Positions 37,340 to 46,969 of a DNA stretch of 64,000 nt are shown here, piece by piece (within the stretch, counting starts at the first letter, position 1; each line of letters opens with the position of its first letter). Location: NCBI RefSeq assembly GCF_000423745.1, contig NZ_AUIO01000003.1:1-64000 (forward strand), written 5' to 3'. Both the position numbers and the translations under genes were made by a program. Source of the stretch: Streptococcus plurextorum DSM 22810 (GTDB lineage: Bacteria; Bacillota; Bacilli; Lactobacillales; Streptococcaceae). The notes below the pieces were generated by a model. That model made no database searches. It was not told the origin of the DNA and was given only the letters and a program-made list of their open reading frames with translations.

Positions 37340-39508
37340 ATGAAAAAATTACTCAGTTTTGAATTTTGGCAAAAATTCGGAAAATGTTTGATGGTGGTTA
37401 TCGCCGTTATGCCTGCGGCGGGTCTCATGGTCAGCATCGGGAACTCCATCCCGCTGATCAGTCAGGACTCTGAACTCTTGGCTCGTATCGGGAATATCAT
37501 TGCCCAAATTGGTTGGGGGATTATCGGTAACCTTCACCTGCTCTTTGCCTTAGCAATCGGTGGAAGCTGGGCTAAGGAGCGTGCTGGAGGTGCCTTCTCA
37601 GCAGGCCTTGCCTTCATCCTGATCAACCTGATTACAGGTCACTTCTTCGGTGTCAGCACAGCTATGCTGTCGGATGCAGAAGCGACAGTTAGCACCGTAT
37701 TTGGCACACAGATTCCAGTTTCAGGCTACTTTGTCAATATCCTTGGCCAGCCAGCCTTGAACATGGGTGTCTTCATCGGGATTATTGCTGGTTTTGTAGG
37801 AGCGACGACCTTCAACAAATACTACAACTACCGCAAGTTGCCAGATGTGTTGACCTTCTTTAACGGCAAACGCTTTGTTCCTTTTGTGGTCATCTACCGT
37901 TCTATTCTAGTGGCTCTTGTCCTAGCTGTCTTTTGGCCGCTTGTTCAGACAGGAATCAACGGCTTTGGTAAATGGATTGCTAGTTCTCAGGACACAGCGC
38001 CAGTCTTGGCACCATTTATCTATGGTACTTTGGAACGCTTGCTCTTGCCATTTGGGCTTCACCATATGTTGACCATTCCGATGAACTATACCTCACTGGG
38101 TGGCACCTATGAGATTCTGACAGGTGCCCAAGCAGGCACCCAGGTATTTGGACAGGATCCGCTCTGGTTGGCTTGGATTACAGACTTGATCAACCTCAAG
38201 GATTCTGGGGATATGACCCAGTACAACGATCTTCTTGCAACGATTACGCCAGCTCGTTTCAAAGTCGGACAAATGATTGGTTCCTCTGGTATTCTCATGG
38301 GCTTGACAGTAGCTATGTACCGCAACGTTGACCCAGATAAGAAGAAAAAATACAAGGGAATGTTCCTGTCATCTGCCTTGGCAGTCTTCTTGACCGGTGT
38401 CACTGAGCCAATCGAGTTTATGTTCATGTTTGCGGCTCTTCCGCTCTATGTTGTCTATGCGGTGGTTCAGGGTGCAGCCTTTGCTATGGCGGATCTTGTT
38501 GACCTCCGTATGCACTCATTTGGTAATATTGAATTCTTGACCCGTACGCCAATGGCGATCAAGGCTGGTATCGGTATGGATGTGGTCAACTTCATCTGGG
38601 TGACGGCTCTTTTTGCGGTTGGTATGTACTTCATCGCTGACTTTATGATTAAGAAATTCAACCTAGCAACAGCAGGTCGCAATGGAAACTACGATACAGA
38701 GACAAATGATATCGTTTCAAACTCTAATGTAGACACAGCAGATGCCAACTCACAAGTCGTTCAAATCATCAACCTACTTGGTGGTCGCGACAACATCGCA
38801 GATGTTGATGCCTGCATGACCCGTCTCCGTGTCAGCGTCAAAGATGTGGCACAGGTTGGTGATGAAAATGCCTGGAAACAAGCAGGTGCGATGGGCTTGA
38901 TTATCAAGGACTCTGGTGTTCAGGCTGTTTACGGACCAAAAGCAGATGTTCTCAAGTCTGACATCCAAGATCTTCTGGAATCAGGCGTGGCTATTCCACG
39001 TACAGAAATCCTTGCGACAGAAGAAGTCGCTCCAGAAACGCAGTTCAAGGGTGTGACAGAAGCTGTCTTCTCCGTTGCGGATGGTCAGGCTCTCCCTATC
39101 ACAGAAGTCAAAGACCCTGTCTTCTCGCAAAAAATGATGGGTGACGGCTATGCGGTTGAGCCTAGCTCTGGCAATGTCTACACTCCAGTATCGGGAGTAG
39201 TGACCAGCGTCTTCCCAACCAAGCACGCAGTCGGTCTCCTTTCTGACAATGGCTTGGAAGTGCTTGTCCATGTTGGCTTGGACACTGTAGCTCTTAATGG
39301 GGCACCATTCTCAACTAAAGTCACAGACGGTCAACGTGTGGAAGCAGGCGACTTGCTCCTAGTAGCTGATTTGGAAGCAATCCGTTCAGCAGATCGGGAA
39401 ACCACTATCGTCGTTGCCTTTACTAACACAGCAGAAATCAAATCCGTCACACTTGAAAACCTCGGTCAAGTTAGCAAAGCTAGCCAGGTTGCCAAGGTGG
39501 AATTATAA
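37340..39508 (+). CDS. PTS sugar transporter EIICBA, glucose/maltose family
   Basis: Encodes a 722-residue fused permease: EIIC (about 1-440, ten or so transmembrane helices, GLHHMLTIPMNYT near 238), EIIB (about 475-550, phosphocysteine in DVDACMTRLRV) and EIIA (about 580-722, phosphohistidine in EVLVHVGLDTV). The sequence resembles streptococcal PtsG/MalT proteins. Substrate could be glucose, maltose or trehalose; the TreR-like regulator next door favours a disaccharide, and proximity to the mal genes favours maltose. No phospho-disaccharide hydrolase is linked. AGGAGG precedes the ATG. Confidence 0.88.
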   Translation: MKKLLSFEFWQKFGKCLMVVIAVMPAAGLMVSIGNSIPLISQDSELLARIGNIIAQIGWGIIGNLHLLFALAIGGSWAKERAGGAFSAGLAFILINLITGHFFGVSTAMLSDAEATVSTVFGTQIPVSGYFVNILGQPALNMGVFIGIIAGFVGATTFNKYYNYRKLPDVLTFFNGKRFVPFVVIYRSILVALVLAVFWPLVQTGINGFGKWIASSQDTAPVLAPFIYGTLERLLLPFGLHHMLTIPMNYTSLGGTYEILTGAQAGTQVFGQDPLWLAWITDLINLKDSGDMTQYNDLLATITPARFKVGQMIGSSGILMGLTVAMYRNVDPDKKKKYKGMFLSSALAVFLTGVTEPIEFMFMFAALPLYVVYAVVQGAAFAMADLVDLRMHSFGNIEFLTRTPMAIKAGIGMDVVNFIWVTALFAVGMYFIADFMIKKFNLATAGRNGNYDTETNDIVSNSNVDTADANSQVVQIINLLGGRDNIADVDACMTRLRVSVKDVAQVGDENAWKQAGAMGLIIKDSGVQAVYGPKADVLKSDIQDLLESGVAIPRTEILATEEVAPETQFKGVTEAVFSVADGQALPITEVKDPVFSQKMMGDGYAVEPSSGNVYTPVSGVVTSVFPTKHAVGLLSDNGLEVLVHVGLDTVALNGAPFSTKVTDGQRVEAGDLLLVADLEAIRSADRETTIVVAFTNTAEIKSVTLENLGQVSKASQVAKVEL

Positions 39509-39514
39509 AATGAT

Positions 39515-39600
39515 CTATCTCTCTTTCTGATAGCAGTACACTAGGAGAGATAGCATCAAGATAATCCATTAAAGAATGTCCTAAAGGGGCATTCTTTTTG
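39515..39600 (+). terminator. Tandem hairpins behind the PTS gene
   Basis: CTATCTCTC (39515) pairs with GAGAGATAG (39545-39553), and AAAGAATGTCC (39571) with GGGCATTCTTT followed by T5 near 39599. The second is a good intrinsic terminator. Confidence 0.75.
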
Positions 39601-39681
39601 TGTTCTGTTTACTAAACTGTTATATAAAATATTGTATTTTGTGTTATAATGAGGACAAGGATTTTTGGGAAAGGTTATAAA

Positions 39682-40233
39682 ATGGACATCTTAACGGCAT
39701 TAGCAACTTTTTCGATGATTGAAACAGAACATCTGTACCTCCGTCCCTTTTCTTTTGCAGATGCTGAAGCTTTTTTTACAATCAGTCAAAATGCTGATAA
39801 TTTGGACTTTATTTTTCCTCAACAAGAGACAAAAGCAGCGAGCGACTATCTGTTGGTTCATGGCTTTTTAAAGTCCCCGCTGGGTGTTTGGGCGATAGAG
39901 GACAAGGTTTCACAGTCTTTAATAGGTGCCATTAAATGTGAAAAAACCGACCTATTAAAACAAGAAACAGAGATAGGCTATTTTGTAAAGAAAGAATTTC
40001 AAGGCAGAGGCTTGGCTACTGAAGCTCTAAGTAAAGTAGCACGAATCTGTCTTAAAGCGTGTCGGTTTAAAAAACTCCATTTGATTACCCATTTAGACAA
40101 TATAGCCAGTCAGCGAGTTGCAGAAAAAACCGGATTTCGGTGTGTTCGTCGCTATAAGGGAAGTGACCGCTACACTCACAAAGTACGTCAATATTTAGCA
40201 TTTGAAATGACTAGGGGAGATGACCATGAGTAA
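39682..40233 (+). CDS. GNAT-family N-acetyltransferase, RimJ/RimL-like
   Basis: Encodes about 183 residues of the GNAT fold. Typical features are TEHLYLRPFSFADAEAF near residue 15, IGYFVKKEFQGRGLATEALS (motif A, acetyl-CoA binding) near 97 and SQRVAEKTGFRCV near 148. These enzymes acetylate protein N-termini or antibiotics; the target here is unknown. The start at 39682 has a GGAAAGG upstream; the ATG at 39649 would lie in the likely promoter. It overlaps the spxR start. Confidence 0.82.
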   Translation: MDILTALATFSMIETEHLYLRPFSFADAEAFFTISQNADNLDFIFPQQETKAASDYLLVHGFLKSPLGVWAIEDKVSQSLIGAIKCEKTDLLKQETEIGYFVKKEFQGRGLATEALSKVARICLKACRFKKLHLITHLDNIASQRVAEKTGFRCVRRYKGSDRYTHKVRQYLAFEMTRGDDHE

Positions 40234-41509
40234 GCACCAAGATATTTTAGATTACCTTGAGAATTTAGCTGTTGGTAAACGTGTTAGTGTCCGTTCCATT
40301 TCAAACCATCTAAAGGTGAGTGATGGGACAGCTTATAGAGCCATAAAGGAAGCCGAAAATCGAGGCATTGTAGAAACAAGACCTCGCTCAGGGACCGTTC
40401 GTGTAGAAAAGAAAATGCGGGTCCGCTTGGATAAGTTGACTTATGCGGAAATTGCTCGTATTAGTGATTCGGAAGTAGTTGCTGGTAGCAGTGGTATCGG
40501 CCATGAGTTTAGCAAATTTTCGATAGGTGCCATGACACGTGAAAATATTTTGCGTTATTTGGTTAATTCAGGCCTTTTGATTGTCGGAGATCGAGAGGAT
40601 ATCCAATTGCTAGCCTTAGAGCATCATAATGCGGTTCTTGTGACAGGAGGATTTCCAGTTTCAGAACGTGTTAAAGCTATGGCAGAGCAAACGGGTATAC
40701 CTGTTATGGTAACGAGCTATGATACCTTTAGCGTAGCGACGATGATCAATCATGCCCTTTCAAATGCTAGAATCAAAACTGATGTCAAAACCGTTGATCA
40801 AATCTATCAATTTAAGAGCGATTATGGTTACTTGCTACATACGGATAAAGTCAGAGATTTTCATCAGTTGGTCAAAAAGGTTAACCATGTGAGGTTCCCG
40901 ATTGTGGATGACACAGAAAAGGTCGTCGGTGTTGTCAGCATGAGGGATATTGCTGAGAAAGATGGAGATTTGACTCTGGATAAGGTGATGACGACTGTTC
41001 CTTTTACCACTAGACCAAGTGTTAGTCTTGCTAATATCAGCCAAAAAATGATTTTTGAAGACTATAATATGGTTCCAGTTGTTTCAGATGATCAAGAGCT
41101 CTTGGGTGTTATCACACGGAGACAGATTTTGGAAGGCATGCAAAATCTCAAACATCCCAACCTCCATACTTATAGTGAACAGATGTTGGCACACCTTCAT
41201 CAGGAAAGCAGTGATTTTTCATTTGTGGTAGAGCCTTTAATGTTGGATCACACGGGACACCTAGCTCAAGGGGTACTGGCTGAGTATTTCAAGGAAGTGG
41301 CTTATCGGCTTTTAAATAAAAAGAATAAAAAAAATATTATTATTGACCAAATGATGATATACTTCTTAGAGGCTGTTCAAATCGATGATCAGCTGACTAT
41401 TGCACCAAAAGTTGTCAATGAAAGTCGCCGCAGTGGGATTCTGGACATTGATATTTACCTAGAGTCGCAACTGGTAGCTAAAGCTATGGTGACAACCAAA
41501 ATGACCTGA
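40226..41509 (+). CDS. spxR: CBS-HotDog transcriptional regulator SpxR
   Basis: Encodes 427 residues with an N-terminal helix-turn-helix (about 1-60), a DRTGG-like domain (about 70-180), two CBS motifs (about 190-310) and a C-terminal HotDog domain. This order matches pneumococcal SpxR, which activates pyruvate oxidase gene spxB, and Bacillus YtoI. CBS domains likely sense adenine nucleotides and the HotDog domain an acyl-CoA. The ATG at 40226 has GGGGAG at proper distance; 40220 is too close to it. It overlaps the acetyltransferase gene by 8 bases. Confidence 0.85.
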   Translation: MSKHQDILDYLENLAVGKRVSVRSISNHLKVSDGTAYRAIKEAENRGIVETRPRSGTVRVEKKMRVRLDKLTYAEIARISDSEVVAGSSGIGHEFSKFSIGAMTRENILRYLVNSGLLIVGDREDIQLLALEHHNAVLVTGGFPVSERVKAMAEQTGIPVMVTSYDTFSVATMINHALSNARIKTDVKTVDQIYQFKSDYGYLLHTDKVRDFHQLVKKVNHVRFPIVDDTEKVVGVVSMRDIAEKDGDLTLDKVMTTVPFTTRPSVSLANISQKMIFEDYNMVPVVSDDQELLGVITRRQILEGMQNLKHPNLHTYSEQMLAHLHQESSDFSFVVEPLMLDHTGHLAQGVLAEYFKEVAYRLLNKKNKKNIIIDQMMIYFLEAVQIDDQLTIAPKVVNESRRSGILDIDIYLESQLVAKAMVTTKMT

Positions 41510-41559
41510 TTAATGACATGAGAAAGGATAAAAAGACGCACAAGCGTCGTTAATGAACT

Positions 41560-42420
41560 ATGATAACATTAAAATCTCAACGTGAAATTGAAGCCATGGA
41601 TAAGGCGGGTGATTTTTTAGCCTCTATTCATATCGGATTGCGAGATATTCTAAAGCCTGGCGCAGATATGTGGGAAGTGGAAGAATATGTTCGACGTCGT
41701 TGTAAGGAAGAAAATGTCTTGCCACTTCAAATAGGGGTAGATGGGCATGTGATGGATTACCCTTATGCCACCTGCTGTGGTCTAAATGATGAGGTTGCTC
41801 ATGCATTTCCACGCCACTACATCTTAAAAGAGGGCGATCTTCTCAAGGTCGATATGGTCTTGTCTGAGCCTCTAGATAAATCAATGATTGATGTCTCAAC
41901 CTTAGACTTTGATAATGTCTCTGAGATGAAAAAATACACCGAAAATTATAAAGGTGGCTTGGCAGATTCTTGTTGGGCTTATGCTATTGGAAATGTCTCT
42001 GATGAGGTTAAACAACTCATGGATGTAACCAAAGAAGCCATGTATCTTGGCATTGAACAAGCAGTTGTCGGCAATCGTATCGGAGACATTGGCGCAGCCA
42101 TTCAAGAATATGCTGAGCGTCACGGTTATGGTGTGGTCCGTGATCTTGTCGGTCATGGTGTTGGGCCAACCATGCATGAAGAACCTATGGTTCCAAATTA
42201 TGGTGTTGCTGGTCGAGGGCTTCGCCTTAAAGAAGGTATGGTTTTAACTGTTGAGCCGATGATCAATACTGGTACATGGGAAATTGACACTGATATGAAG
42301 ACGGGCTGGGCTCATAAAACGCTTGACGGTGGCCTTTCTTGTCAGTACGAACATCAATTTGTCATTACCAAAGATGGCCCAGTTATTTTAACAAGTCAGG
42401 GAGAAGAAAGAACCTATTAA
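41560..42420 (+). CDS. map: Methionine aminopeptidase, type I
   Basis: Encodes a 286-residue MetAP that removes initiator methionine. Metal ligands appear in LLKVDMVL near residue 96, the second Asp after a streptococcal insert of about 25-30 residues (LDFDNVSEMKKY), HGVGPTMHEEP near 205 and QYEHQFVI near 268. The insert is normal for streptococcal enzymes. A GACGC/GCGTC hairpin lies between spxR and map. Confidence 0.95.
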   Translation: MITLKSQREIEAMDKAGDFLASIHIGLRDILKPGADMWEVEEYVRRRCKEENVLPLQIGVDGHVMDYPYATCCGLNDEVAHAFPRHYILKEGDLLKVDMVLSEPLDKSMIDVSTLDFDNVSEMKKYTENYKGGLADSCWAYAIGNVSDEVKQLMDVTKEAMYLGIEQAVVGNRIGDIGAAIQEYAERHGYGVVRDLVGHGVGPTMHEEPMVPNYGVAGRGLRLKEGMVLTVEPMINTGTWEIDTDMKTGWAHKTLDGGLSCQYEHQFVITKDGPVILTSQGEERTY

Positions 42421-42422
42421 TC

Positions 42423-43346
42423 ATGAAAAAGCCTAGTTTACTTGGTCGGTTACTAGACAAGTTACAGTGGCGCCCCTTACAGGTATTTTTGAGACATTAT
42501 CGTAGTGCTGAAATGGATATTTCGTCGATTGCGGTGGCCTATTACCTAATGCTGACAGCATTTCCCCTTATTATCATTGCGGCTAATGTTTTTCCTTATT
42601 TGAATTTAGATTTGTCAGATATGCTATCTTTTGCAGAGCATCATCTTCCAAAATCACTTTATCTTATGGTTGACAGTGTCATTACTAATATTTTTTCAAA
42701 ACCATCAAGCAGTATGCTTAGTATTGCTACCTTGACTGCTTTTTGGACAATGACAAAGTCTCTAACATCGCTTCAAAAAGCAGTCAACAAAGCTTATGGT
42801 GAAGCAGATCATCGTGATTTTTTGATTAGCCATTTCATCGGAGTTATGCTGAGTTTTTTGATCCTTTTCTTGTTGACCTTTGTTTTGTTGTTGACGACTT
42901 TTTTAAAGACAGGTCTGCAAGTCATTGGTCAATTTTATGGGCTTAGTCCCCATCAAGCACAGCTTGTCTTGGATTTGGCGCACCCTTTGACAACGCTAAT
43001 TATCTTTACAGGTGTCGCGATTCTCTACTTCACATTGCCGAATGTGAAAATTAAAAAATTGCGTTTTATCCTCCCTGGAAGTATTTTAACGACTTTAACA
43101 CTGACTTTGTTTAGTAATGTTTTTGGAGCTTATGTCTTGGACACTTTTACAAGGATGATTGATATAAAAACCTTTGGTTCAGTAGTGATTTTCATTATTA
43201 TGCTGTGGTTTATTTTTGTGGCTTCTATCCTAATTTTTGGGGGTATTCTCAATGCGACTTATCAGGAATTAAGTAGCGGTAGCTTGGAGAGTAGAAGAGG
43301 AGATGTCATACAGATTATTCAAGAACGGCGTGAAAATAGGGAGTAG
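42423..43346 (+). CDS. YihY/BrkB-family membrane protein
   Basis: Encodes 307 residues with six predicted transmembrane helices and the YihY-family motif SIAVAYYLMLTAFPL near residue 39. Earlier called BrkB or RNase BN by mistake; the real function is unknown, possibly a transporter. It begins two bases after the map stop and a longer start inside map is less likely. Operon with map. Confidence 0.88.
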   Translation: MKKPSLLGRLLDKLQWRPLQVFLRHYRSAEMDISSIAVAYYLMLTAFPLIIIAANVFPYLNLDLSDMLSFAEHHLPKSLYLMVDSVITNIFSKPSSSMLSIATLTAFWTMTKSLTSLQKAVNKAYGEADHRDFLISHFIGVMLSFLILFLLTFVLLLTTFLKTGLQVIGQFYGLSPHQAQLVLDLAHPLTTLIIFTGVAILYFTLPNVKIKKLRFILPGSILTTLTLTLFSNVFGAYVLDTFTRMIDIKTFGSVVIFIIMLWFIFVASILIFGGILNATYQELSSGSLESRRGDVIQIIQERRENRE

Positions 43347-43458
43347 CACAATAAAGTAGAGAGGCACATGTATTTTACAGAAAAAAAGATGAAATTCATG
43401 TAACCCTTTCCAAAAAAGTGGTATAATACAAAGTAGGAAATATTTTGGAGGTGTCATT

Positions 43459-44118
43459 ATGGCAGTAAAAGATTTTATGACCAAAAAGGTGGTCTACATC
43501 TCACCGGATACTACAGTTGCTCATGCAGCGGACATGATGAGAGAGCAAAAATTGCGTAGACTTCCGGTTATTGAAAATGATCGCTTGGTTGGTTTAGTTA
43601 CTGAAGGAACCATGGCAGAAGCTCAGCCTTCTAAAGCAACTAGTCTTTCAATATATGAGATGAACTATCTGCTCAATAAGACAAAGATTCGAGATGTCAT
43701 GATTAAAGATGTGGTGACCATTTCGCCATATGCTAGTCTTGAAGATGCCATTTACCTTATGATGACTCACAATGTTGGTGTTTTGCCGGTGTCTGAAAAA
43801 GGCTATCTGTCAGGCATTATTACAGATAAAGATATTTTTCGTACCTTCCTTAAGGTTTCAGGTTATGGTGAAGCAGGGATTCGCTTGCGCGTGTTGACCG
43901 AAGACAGTGTTGGTGTTCTCGAAACGATTGTCAAGACCATTTCGGACGAAAACCTCAATATCCGTCGTACAGTTATTGCTGATGAGAGTCACGGCAAAGT
44001 GGTTGTTGAAGTGCAAATTGATGGGGATTTTGATCTTGGTGTTTTGAGAGAAAAGTTGGAAGCTCACCGTATTGTCATTGACAGTCTTGAAAAAACACAG
44101 GCAAAAGCAGGTATTTAA
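43459..44118 (+). CDS. CBS-domain pair protein with C-terminal ACT-like domain
   Basis: Encodes 219 residues: two CBS motifs (about 1-60 and 75-130) and a C-terminal ACT-like region (about 140-210, IRLRVLTEDSVGVLETIV). The arrangement resembles AcuB-type proteins. It likely senses adenine nucleotides; the target is unknown. GGAGG precedes the ATG and a promoter-like TATAAT lies near 43423. Confidence 0.8.
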   Translation: MAVKDFMTKKVVYISPDTTVAHAADMMREQKLRRLPVIENDRLVGLVTEGTMAEAQPSKATSLSIYEMNYLLNKTKIRDVMIKDVVTISPYASLEDAIYLMMTHNVGVLPVSEKGYLSGIITDKDIFRTFLKVSGYGEAGIRLRVLTEDSVGVLETIVKTISDENLNIRRTVIADESHGKVVVEVQIDGDFDLGVLREKLEAHRIVIDSLEKTQAKAGI

Positions 44119-44241
44119 AAAGAAGAACTTTAAAAGCATTAGCAACTTGGCTAGTGCTTTTTGAATGACTTTTTGATAAAATATAAGGCAGAACGTCTCT
44201 TGTGGTCTGATACAAGGGGTGATTATTTCCGAGAAAGTAAC

Positions 44242-44898
44242 ATGATGAAAACAGGTTTTTTAATATCTTTTGAGGGGCCAGATGGCGCTGGGAAAACAAG
44301 TGTTCTAGAGGCCCTCATTCCTCTCTTGCAATCTAAAATAAGTAATGATATCCTAGCCACTCGCGAGCCTGGGGGCATTGCCATTTCTGAAAAAATTCGC
44401 GATATTATCTTGGATGTTAATCATACTAATATGGACGATAAAACTGAGCTGTTACTTTATATTGCAGCTCGTCGTCAACACTTGGTTGAAAAGATTAAGC
44501 CGGCCTTAGCATCAGGGAAGATCGTTTTAGTGGATCGATTTATCGACAGTTCTCTAGCTTATCAGGGCTATGGGCGTGGTTTGGGACTTGATGAGATTGA
44601 CTGGTTAAATGCTTATGCAACGGACTATTACAAACCAGATTTGACCCTCTATTTTGATGTCAGCTCAGAAATTGGCCTTGAGCGTATTGCACAAAATGCA
44701 GATCGTGAGGTCAATCGTCTAGACTTGGAAGCTCTAGAAATGCACCAAAAAGTTCGTATGGGGTATTTGAACATAGCAGAGCAGGAGCGTCAGCGGATAG
44801 TGACTATTGATGCTAGCCAATCTTTAGAGAAAGTGATAGAAGATTCTTATCAGGTCATTCTAGAGGCTTTAGAGAGAAAAAATAATGCAAATAGCTGA
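44242..44898 (+). CDS. tmk: Thymidylate kinase
   Basis: Encodes about 218 residues that phosphorylate dTMP to dTDP. P-loop [15 protein letters not shown] near residue 9, ATREPGG near 43, [13 protein letters not shown] near 96 and lid region near 145 match. The start is one of two adjacent ATGs (44242, 44245); longer starts have no ribosome binding site. It overlaps holB by 14 bases, as in many Firmicutes. Confidence 0.95.
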   Translation: MMKTGFLISFEGPDGAGKTSVLEALIPLLQSKISNDILATREPGGIAISEKIRDIILDVNHTNMDDKTELLLYIAARRQHLVEKIKPALASGKIVLVDRFIDSSLAYQGYGRGLGLDEIDWLNAYATDYYKPDLTLYFDVSSEIGLERIAQNADREVNRLDLEALEMHQKVRMGYLNIAEQERQRIVTIDASQSLEKVIEDSYQVILEALERKNNANS

Positions 44899-45748
44899 GT
44901 TACAACCCAGACTCTATAATCATTTTTGCCATATTTTAAAGAAAGAGCATCTGAGTCATGCCTATCTGTTTTCAGGAGATTTTGGATCGTTTGATATGGC
45001 GCTATTTTTGGCCAAAAGCCGTTTTTGTCAGAATTTAAGCGAAGGTATCCCGTGTGATGATTGCCGATCCTGTCGTTTAATTGCCAATCAAGAGTTTGCG
45101 GATTTAGTCATCGTGGAGCCACAGGGACAAATCATCAAAACAGATACCATTAGAGAGTTAACACGAGACTTTTCAAGGTCGGGACTTGAAGGAGAGAATC
45201 AGTTTTTTATCATTAAGGATGCGGATAAAATGCACAGCAATGCAGCGAATTCGCTTTTGAAATTTATTGAAGAGCCTCAAAGTCAATCTTATCTGATACT
45301 GTTAACTTCTGATGACAATAAGGTGCTTCCTACGATTAAAAGTCGTTGTCAGCTGTTTACTTTCCCAAAACAGACCTCCTACTTAGAACATCTCGTGATG
45401 CAACAAGGGCTTTTAAAGCGTCAAGCCAGTCTCATCGCTCAAGTGGCAACAAGCCTAGAAGAAGCGCGAAACTTATCTGAAAATAGCAAGTTTTTGGAGT
45501 TGGCACATGCCTTGGAGCGCTTTGCCAAACAGTTAGATAGAGATAAAGATGGTGCTTATCTTGAGGTGGCAAGGCTATCAGTCATCGCAAATGATAAAGA
45601 TAACCAAGACTCGGCTTTTAGATGCTTAATCGTTATATTAGCCCAACAACATCAACCCCACTTATTAAGTCGCATCTATCAAGCCAGACAGATGTGGCAA
45701 GCTAATGTCACTTTTCAAAATGCCTTAGAATATTTTGTTCTCGGCTAA
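44885..45748 (+). CDS. holB: DNA polymerase III delta' subunit
   Basis: Encodes a 287-residue clamp-loader subunit. The zinc cysteines CDDCRSC are near residue 57, and the sensor-type region [21 protein letters not shown] near 116 carries the family SRC-like motif (TIKSRCQLF near 155). The Walker A motif is degenerate, as normal for delta'. It starts inside tmk and is followed by yabA. Confidence 0.94.
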   Translation: MQIAELQPRLYNHFCHILKKEHLSHAYLFSGDFGSFDMALFLAKSRFCQNLSEGIPCDDCRSCRLIANQEFADLVIVEPQGQIIKTDTIRELTRDFSRSGLEGENQFFIIKDADKMHSNAANSLLKFIEEPQSQSYLILLTSDDNKVLPTIKSRCQLFTFPKQTSYLEHLVMQQGLLKRQASLIAQVATSLEEARNLSENSKFLELAHALERFAKQLDRDKDGAYLEVARLSVIANDKDNQDSAFRCLIVILAQQHQPHLLSRIYQARQMWQANVTFQNALEYFVLG

Positions 45749-45767
45749 AAGATAGTAAGGAGAAGGA

Positions 45768-46115
45768 ATGGACAAAAAAGAACTTCTATCAAAAATGGAA
45801 ACTTTCTCCCAGCAGTTTATGGAAACTCTGGCAGAGTTTGAGGCAATCAAGAAGCAAGTTCAAGGAGTCTTTGAGGAAAATGCCCGTCTACGTATGGAAA
45901 ATAATAGCCTCATAGAGCATCTCAAACAAGCCAGCAATGAAGAACCAGTCCACAATCCCTACAGAGGTCAGCAATATTTGGAGTCGATTTATGAAGAAGG
46001 CTTTCATGTCTGTAACGATAGCTATGGTCAGAGATTAGATGACAAATACCCAAGCTGTATGAGTTGTGTAGAGTTTCTTTACGGGGAGAGAGATGCAAGT
46101 ACAAAAATCATTTAA
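45768..46115 (+). CDS. yabA: Replication initiation control protein YabA
   Basis: Encodes 115 residues: an N-terminal coiled coil (about 1-60) for tetramerisation and a C-terminal zinc domain (FHVCNDSYG and YPSCMSCVEF). YabA binds DnaA and DnaN and restrains initiation. AAGGAGAAGG precedes the ATG and the gene overlaps rsmI by 23 bases. Confidence 0.93.
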   Translation: MDKKELLSKMETFSQQFMETLAEFEAIKKQVQGVFEENARLRMENNSLIEHLKQASNEEPVHNPYRGQQYLESIYEEGFHVCNDSYGQRLDDKYPSCMSCVEFLYGERDASTKII

Positions 46116-46959
46116 AAATCAGACAGACTGTGGTACCCTTTATTTGGTGCCAACGCCTATTGGCAATCTAGCAGACATGACCTTCAGGGCAGTTGAAGTT
46201 TTGAAAACAGTCGATTTTATCTGCGCAGAAGACACCAGAAACACTGGACTTCTTTTGAAACATTTTGCTATTGAAACGAAGCAGATTTCCTTTCATGAGC
46301 ATAATGCCTTCAACAAGATTCCAGACCTATTGGATTTGCTATCATCAGGAAAATCACTTGCACAGGTATCTGACGCAGGAATGCCCTCCATTTCTGATCC
46401 AGGTCATGATTTAGTGACAGCAGCCATCGAGGCTCAGATACCAGTGGTGGCGCTACCGGGTCCATCTGCTGGTTTAACAGCCTTAATAGCCTCTGGGCTT
46501 GCTCCGCAACCCCATGCTTTTTATGGCTTTTTGCCTAGAAAATCTGGGCAGCAAAAGGCTTTTTTTGAAAGAAAAAAAACCTATCCAGAGACTCAAATTT
46601 TCTATGAGAGCCCCCATCGTGTGTCAGGTACATTGACAAATATGCTAGCGGTTTATGGCGATAGAAAAATCACCGTTGTTAGAGAATTGACCAAACTCTA
46701 TGAAGAATATCAAAGAGGTTCTATCTCAGAGATTCTTGCTTACTTGGAAGACCATCCGCTCAAAGGAGAATGTTTGATGTTAGTAGAAGGTCATACAGAG
46801 TCCGTAGAAGGGGTAGAAAACCTAACAACTCTATCTCCTGCTGCCTTAGTAGCGGAGCTTATTGCCCAAGGAAAAAAGCCAAACCAAGCCATTAAAGAAG
46901 TTGCTAAAACTTACAACCTCAATCGACAAGAGGTTTACAATGCTTATCACAACATTTAG
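46093..46959 (+). CDS. rsmI: 16S rRNA 2'-O-ribose C1402 methyltransferase RsmI
   Basis: Encodes 288 residues of the tetrapyrrole-methylase-like fold. [18 protein letters not shown] near residue 15, CAEDTRNTG near 45, [13 protein letters not shown] near 90 and [17 protein letters not shown] near 115 are diagnostic for RsmI. It methylates C1402 of 16S rRNA. The tmk-holB-yabA-rsmI order is a Firmicutes hallmark. Confidence 0.95.
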   Translation: MQVQKSFKNQTDCGTLYLVPTPIGNLADMTFRAVEVLKTVDFICAEDTRNTGLLLKHFAIETKQISFHEHNAFNKIPDLLDLLSSGKSLAQVSDAGMPSISDPGHDLVTAAIEAQIPVVALPGPSAGLTALIASGLAPQPHAFYGFLPRKSGQQKAFFERKKTYPETQIFYESPHRVSGTLTNMLAVYGDRKITVVRELTKLYEEYQRGSISEILAYLEDHPLKGECLMLVEGHTESVEGVENLTTLSPAALVAELIAQGKKPNQAIKEVAKTYNLNRQEVYNAYHNI

Positions 46960-46969
46960 AAAGAAAGTC

